In this document: positions 5,969-7,612 of the stretch, one piece after another | Layout: every line of letters begins with the position of its first letter | Position numbering within the stretch: the stretch's first letter is position 1 | Assembly: GCA_905370345.1 (NCBI GenBank) | Contig: CAJPKE010000028.1 | Location: 1-7,612 of the forward strand | DNA: 7,612 nt | Reading direction: 5' to 3' | Source: Candidatus Saccharibacteria bacterium UBA6209 | GTDB taxonomy: Bacteria > Patescibacteriota > Saccharimonadia > Saccharimonadales > Saccharimonadaceae | Made by a program: the position numbers and the translations under genes | Notes under the pieces: model-generated | What the model was told of the DNA's origin: nothing | The model's input: the letters and a program-made list of their open reading frames with translations, nothing else | Databases searched by the model: none

Positions 5969-6814
5969 ATGACGAAAAGAAAGGAGAAAGGCAAATGCGA
6001 GTGGCGCACTGCGGTCAGCGCGGTAAACGGACTTGCGAGGTCTGTTTTGACGCTCGTGATAACTCCACCTCACGAAAAACTGCACGTAGAGGCCGAGCTC
6101 GCAGCCGAGGCTACTGAACAGCCGCTAATGCCGGCAGTTGAAGGCACTTTGCCAAATGTACGCGAGAGACTAGCGGGATATCGTGATACGCCGCGAGTAC
6201 TTGGCGCGGTTGCGATGCTGAATTTAAGCGCTGCACTAATACAATTTACTGACCATTCTGGAATCGGCCCAGATGATATAGTGGGCGCGCCAAGCTTCAC
6301 TCAAACTGAAGCGTTGCGGATGGAGCATGAACGGCGGTACACCAACTCAGGTCCGCTGGACGCAGCCGAACAACTGGACGTCGCGCTATCGCTGACTGGG
6401 CGAGTTGATGATTCATTGATGCTGCTTTGGGCGTCTTCACGCCAGTATGCGCGCTGGCTCGACAGTACACTGTTACCAAACAAAATTACCGACAGGCAGC
6501 AGCGACTTGATGCGATGCTTGCTTGGCGAAGCGCAATCAAGGCGCACAAAACACGCGAAGACGGCCCGCAAGACCCAGCTGGTGACAATTACTATATGTG
6601 GACACATGCACTGGCGCAGTACGCTTGGCGAGTTTCATCGGGATGCCCTCGTTTCGTCAACAATGTGGCAGCCCAGACGTTTTGGAATGGTACGGATTTG
6701 ATGCATGGCGTCGTACATCGTCTTAACCAGCAGAGCGTGCCAAGTGATCACACGGCAGCAGCTCGGTATGGCAATGCTTTGGGTGATGCTATTGCTAAAC
6801 AGGTAATGCGTTAG
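5969..6814 (+). CDS. Unknown protein, paralogue B of a divergent pair
   Basis: A 281-residue homologue of the divergent gene at 5077-5949. The shared blocks appear in the same order: TPPHE (32-36), RERLAG (65-70), SRQYARW (157-163), AGDxYYxWTHA (204-214), HxxxHR (246-251) and QSVPSDH (255-261), then AARYGNALG. Over the last ~76 residues, from the AGD aspartate, I count about 33 identities with no gap. The N-terminal half is much more diverged and differs in length, for example around 37-64. No signal peptide is evident. Conserved His35, His213, His246, His250 and His261 and Asp206 and Asp260 hint at an enzyme, but I know no family with this pattern. The start at 5969 has no SD and follows a -10 by 6 nt. 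GC is high compared with neighbours. Confidence 0.8.
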   Translation: MTKRKEKGKCEWRTAVSAVNGLARSVLTLVITPPHEKLHVEAELAAEATEQPLMPAVEGTLPNVRERLAGYRDTPRVLGAVAMLNLSAALIQFTDHSGIGPDDIVGAPSFTQTEALRMEHERRYTNSGPLDAAEQLDVALSLTGRVDDSLMLLWASSRQYARWLDSTLLPNKITDRQQRLDAMLAWRSAIKAHKTREDGPQDPAGDNYYMWTHALAQYAWRVSSGCPRFVNNVAAQTFWNGTDLMHGVVHRLNQQSVPSDHTAAARYGNALGDAIAKQVMR

Positions 6815-6841
6815 CTTGTGTTAAAGGTGTGAATAGTGATA

Positions 6842-6860
6842 TCGCTATGGTGATTAGCGA
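6842..6860. repeat. Small inverted repeat after paralogue B
   Basis: A perfect 6-bp stem (6842-6847 with 6855-6860) around a 7-nt loop lies 27 nt past the stop of paralogue B. No T tract follows on the plus strand, so it is at best a weak or Rho-assisted transcript end, or an operator-like site. Confidence 0.3.
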
Positions 6861-6937
6861 GACAAAATAACAAGGGTAGCGGTAGGAAGCATGTAAAAGT
6901 GGTAAATCCTTGCCTGTGTAGATTCCGACACGCCTTT

Positions 6938-6956
6938 GGTGTATAATGGGTGTATA
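6938..6956 (+). repeat. Direct repeat around the HIT promoter
   Basis: GGTGTATA occurs at 6938-6945 and 6949-6956, an 11-bp period close to one helical turn, with the first copy covering part of the -10. It could be a regulator site on one DNA face, but it is short enough to arise by chance. Confidence 0.3.
6942..6947 (+). promoter_or_regulatory. -10 element of the HIT gene
   Basis: This is a perfect TATAAT without a clear -35 at 16-18 nt. It predicts a leader of about 38 nt ending in the SD before ATG 6992. It overlaps the first copy of an 8-bp direct repeat, GGTGTATA, at 6938-6945, whose second copy is at 6949-6956. Confidence 0.6.
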
Positions 6957-6982
6957 TCGATCGCCAGAAGTAACGCGATAGT

Positions 6983-6988
6983 GGAGGG
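6983..6988 (+). promoter_or_regulatory. Shine-Dalgarno site of the HIT gene
   Basis: GGAGGG lies 3 nt upstream of ATG 6992. The spacing is short but acceptable, and it supports that start codon. Confidence 0.7.
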
Positions 6989-6991
6989 TAG

Positions 6992-7453
6992 ATGAACCGT
7001 ACAATTTTCGACGACATTGTATCAGGCAATATGAAATCTTGGAAAGTCTGGGAAGATCAGAAATTTTTAGCATTTTTGACACCGTTTCCAAATACTCCAG
7101 GATTCACTGTGGTAATACCAAAACAAAACCCAGGTGATTATGTATTTTCTCTGGATGATAATTTATATTCTGAAATGATGCTGGCGGTGAAAAAAGTTGC
7201 TGGTATTTTGGAAAAAGCGTTTGACACCCCACGAGTGGCGCTGATTTTTGAAGGCACGGGCGTGGCGCATGTGCATGCCAAATTGATGCCGCTTCATGGC
7301 GATTTGGCAAAGGGAATTGGTTCGCCAGTGTCACACGAGCAAGCGTTTTACGAGGAATATCCCGGTTGGTTAACCACGGCTGACGGTCCAAAAATGGATG
7401 ATGCTCAATTGGATGAAATTCAAGCGCGAATTTTGGCCGTGCAAGGTAAATAG
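6992..7453 (+). CDS. HIT-family nucleotide hydrolase or transferase
   Basis: A 153-residue histidine-triad protein. The N-terminal part has the usual strand pattern, with the TPGFTVVIPK stretch (35-44) in the position where HIT proteins carry the G-H-x-L-V-I-P type segment. The active-site region is HVHAKL at 93-98, where the family's His-x-His-x-His reads His93, His95, Lys97. The nucleophile position (the middle His) is kept while the third His is Lys. His102 follows in PLHG. HIT enzymes cleave nucleoside phosphoramidates or dinucleoside polyphosphates such as Ap4A; the substrate here cannot be told. The length is slightly above Hint size owing to a C-terminal extension after residue 110. 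It has its own promoter and SD, and no operon partner is visible. Confidence 0.88.
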   Translation: MNRTIFDDIVSGNMKSWKVWEDQKFLAFLTPFPNTPGFTVVIPKQNPGDYVFSLDDNLYSEMMLAVKKVAGILEKAFDTPRVALIFEGTGVAHVHAKLMPLHGDLAKGIGSPVSHEQAFYEEYPGWLTTADGPKMDDAQLDEIQARILAVQGK

Positions 7454-7542
7454 GATAGCTAGTTCGTCTCATTCTTGATCGACCATACGTAAGTGTTTTC
7501 ACTTCTGACACGAGAAAATATAGCAATAATAACAACAAAGAT
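7454..7542. other. Short gap after the HIT gene
   Basis: It contains a 5-bp hairpin of AAGTG and CACTT with a 4-nt loop near 7491-7505, but no T tract on either strand, so it is not a convincing terminator. Nothing else is seen. Confidence 0.3.
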
Positions 7543-7612
7543 ATGTCGCATGCTGATGTGATAAATTATATGAAAGAATATAGCTGGAGGAAATACAGGA
7601 TAGAGCCGTATT
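7543..7612 (+). CDS. Possible 5' end of a gene cut by the window edge
   Basis: From ATG 7543 the frame is open to the end of the window (23 codons). The residues are rich in Tyr, Lys and Arg, for example KEYSWRKYR. A second in-frame ATG at 7570 is an alternative start. Neither has a clear SD, though other genes here also lack one. An AATAAT at 7525-7530 could be a -10. The fragment is too short to assign to a family. Confidence 0.35.
   Translation, partial: MSHADVINYMKEYSWRKYRIEPY

Noticed and set aside
6691..6753. HxxxHR plus PSDH in paralogue B considered as a PAP2 active site
   Set aside because: The order and spacing do not match PAP2 motifs: no K-x6-RP precedes, SDH comes near the C-terminus and no Arg-x5-His-x3-Asp follows. 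Paralogue A has ASDH at the same place.
7104..7538. 144-codon minus-strand ORF opposite the HIT gene
   Set aside because: It is a shadow of the HIT gene; the HIT motif and SD support the plus strand.
1..7612. CRISPR array, insertion sequence, prophage or toxin-antitoxin module
   Set aside because: No regularly spaced repeats, transposase, terminal inverted repeats or recognised toxin or antitoxin were found on either strand.

Overview
The window looks like chromosomal DNA of a Candidatus Saccharibacteria (TM7) or related Patescibacteria/CPR bacterium. This is an inference from gene content and style: short single-domain versions of housekeeping genes, moderate GC, several genes without a Shine-Dalgarno (SD) site, and many small membrane proteins of unknown function. 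rmuC ends in TGA and no frame needs TGA read through, so the code is the standard bacterial one. That argues against the UGA-recoding Gracilibacteria and Absconditabacteria.

Layout. Bases 1-292 are AT-rich and hold no gene I can support. A tRNA-Gln(CUG) gene on the minus strand (340-414) has its own promoter and a downstream hairpin. Next come three plus-strand genes, each with its own promoter: a PAP2-type lipid phosphatase (494-976), a multi-pass membrane protein of unknown function (1022-1516) and rmuC (1535-2605). rmuC converges on a minus-strand aquaporin-family gene (2658-3593), and the two share a bidirectional terminator. Divergent from the aquaporin gene, a small membrane protein gene (3651-3887) is followed 1 bp later by pheS (3889-4932); pheT is not in the window. 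Bases 4933-5076 show no gene.

The unusual part is 5077-6814. Two paralogous genes of a family I do not recognise point away from each other, with only 19 bp between their start codons. That gap holds two interlocked extended -10 elements, one per strand. The block is visibly richer in GC than its neighbours. A HIT-family gene (6992-7453) follows with a conventional SD-led start, and a possible new gene begins at 7543 and runs off the right edge.

Translation signals fall into two classes. The aquaporin, pheS and HIT genes have good SD sites. Five plus-strand genes (starts 494, 1022, 1535, 3651, 5969) have no SD but carry a -10-like hexamer ending exactly 6 nt before the ATG. That spacing predicts leaderless mRNAs, and it is used here to choose the starts at 494 and 1022 over longer TTG-initiated readings.

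Functionally the genes form no single pathway. They cover envelope lipid recycling (PAP2), DNA maintenance (RmuC), solute or water permeation (aquaporin), translation (tRNA-Gln, PheS) and nucleotide hydrolysis (HIT). The best candidate for something undescribed is the divergent paralogue pair with its shared promoter.
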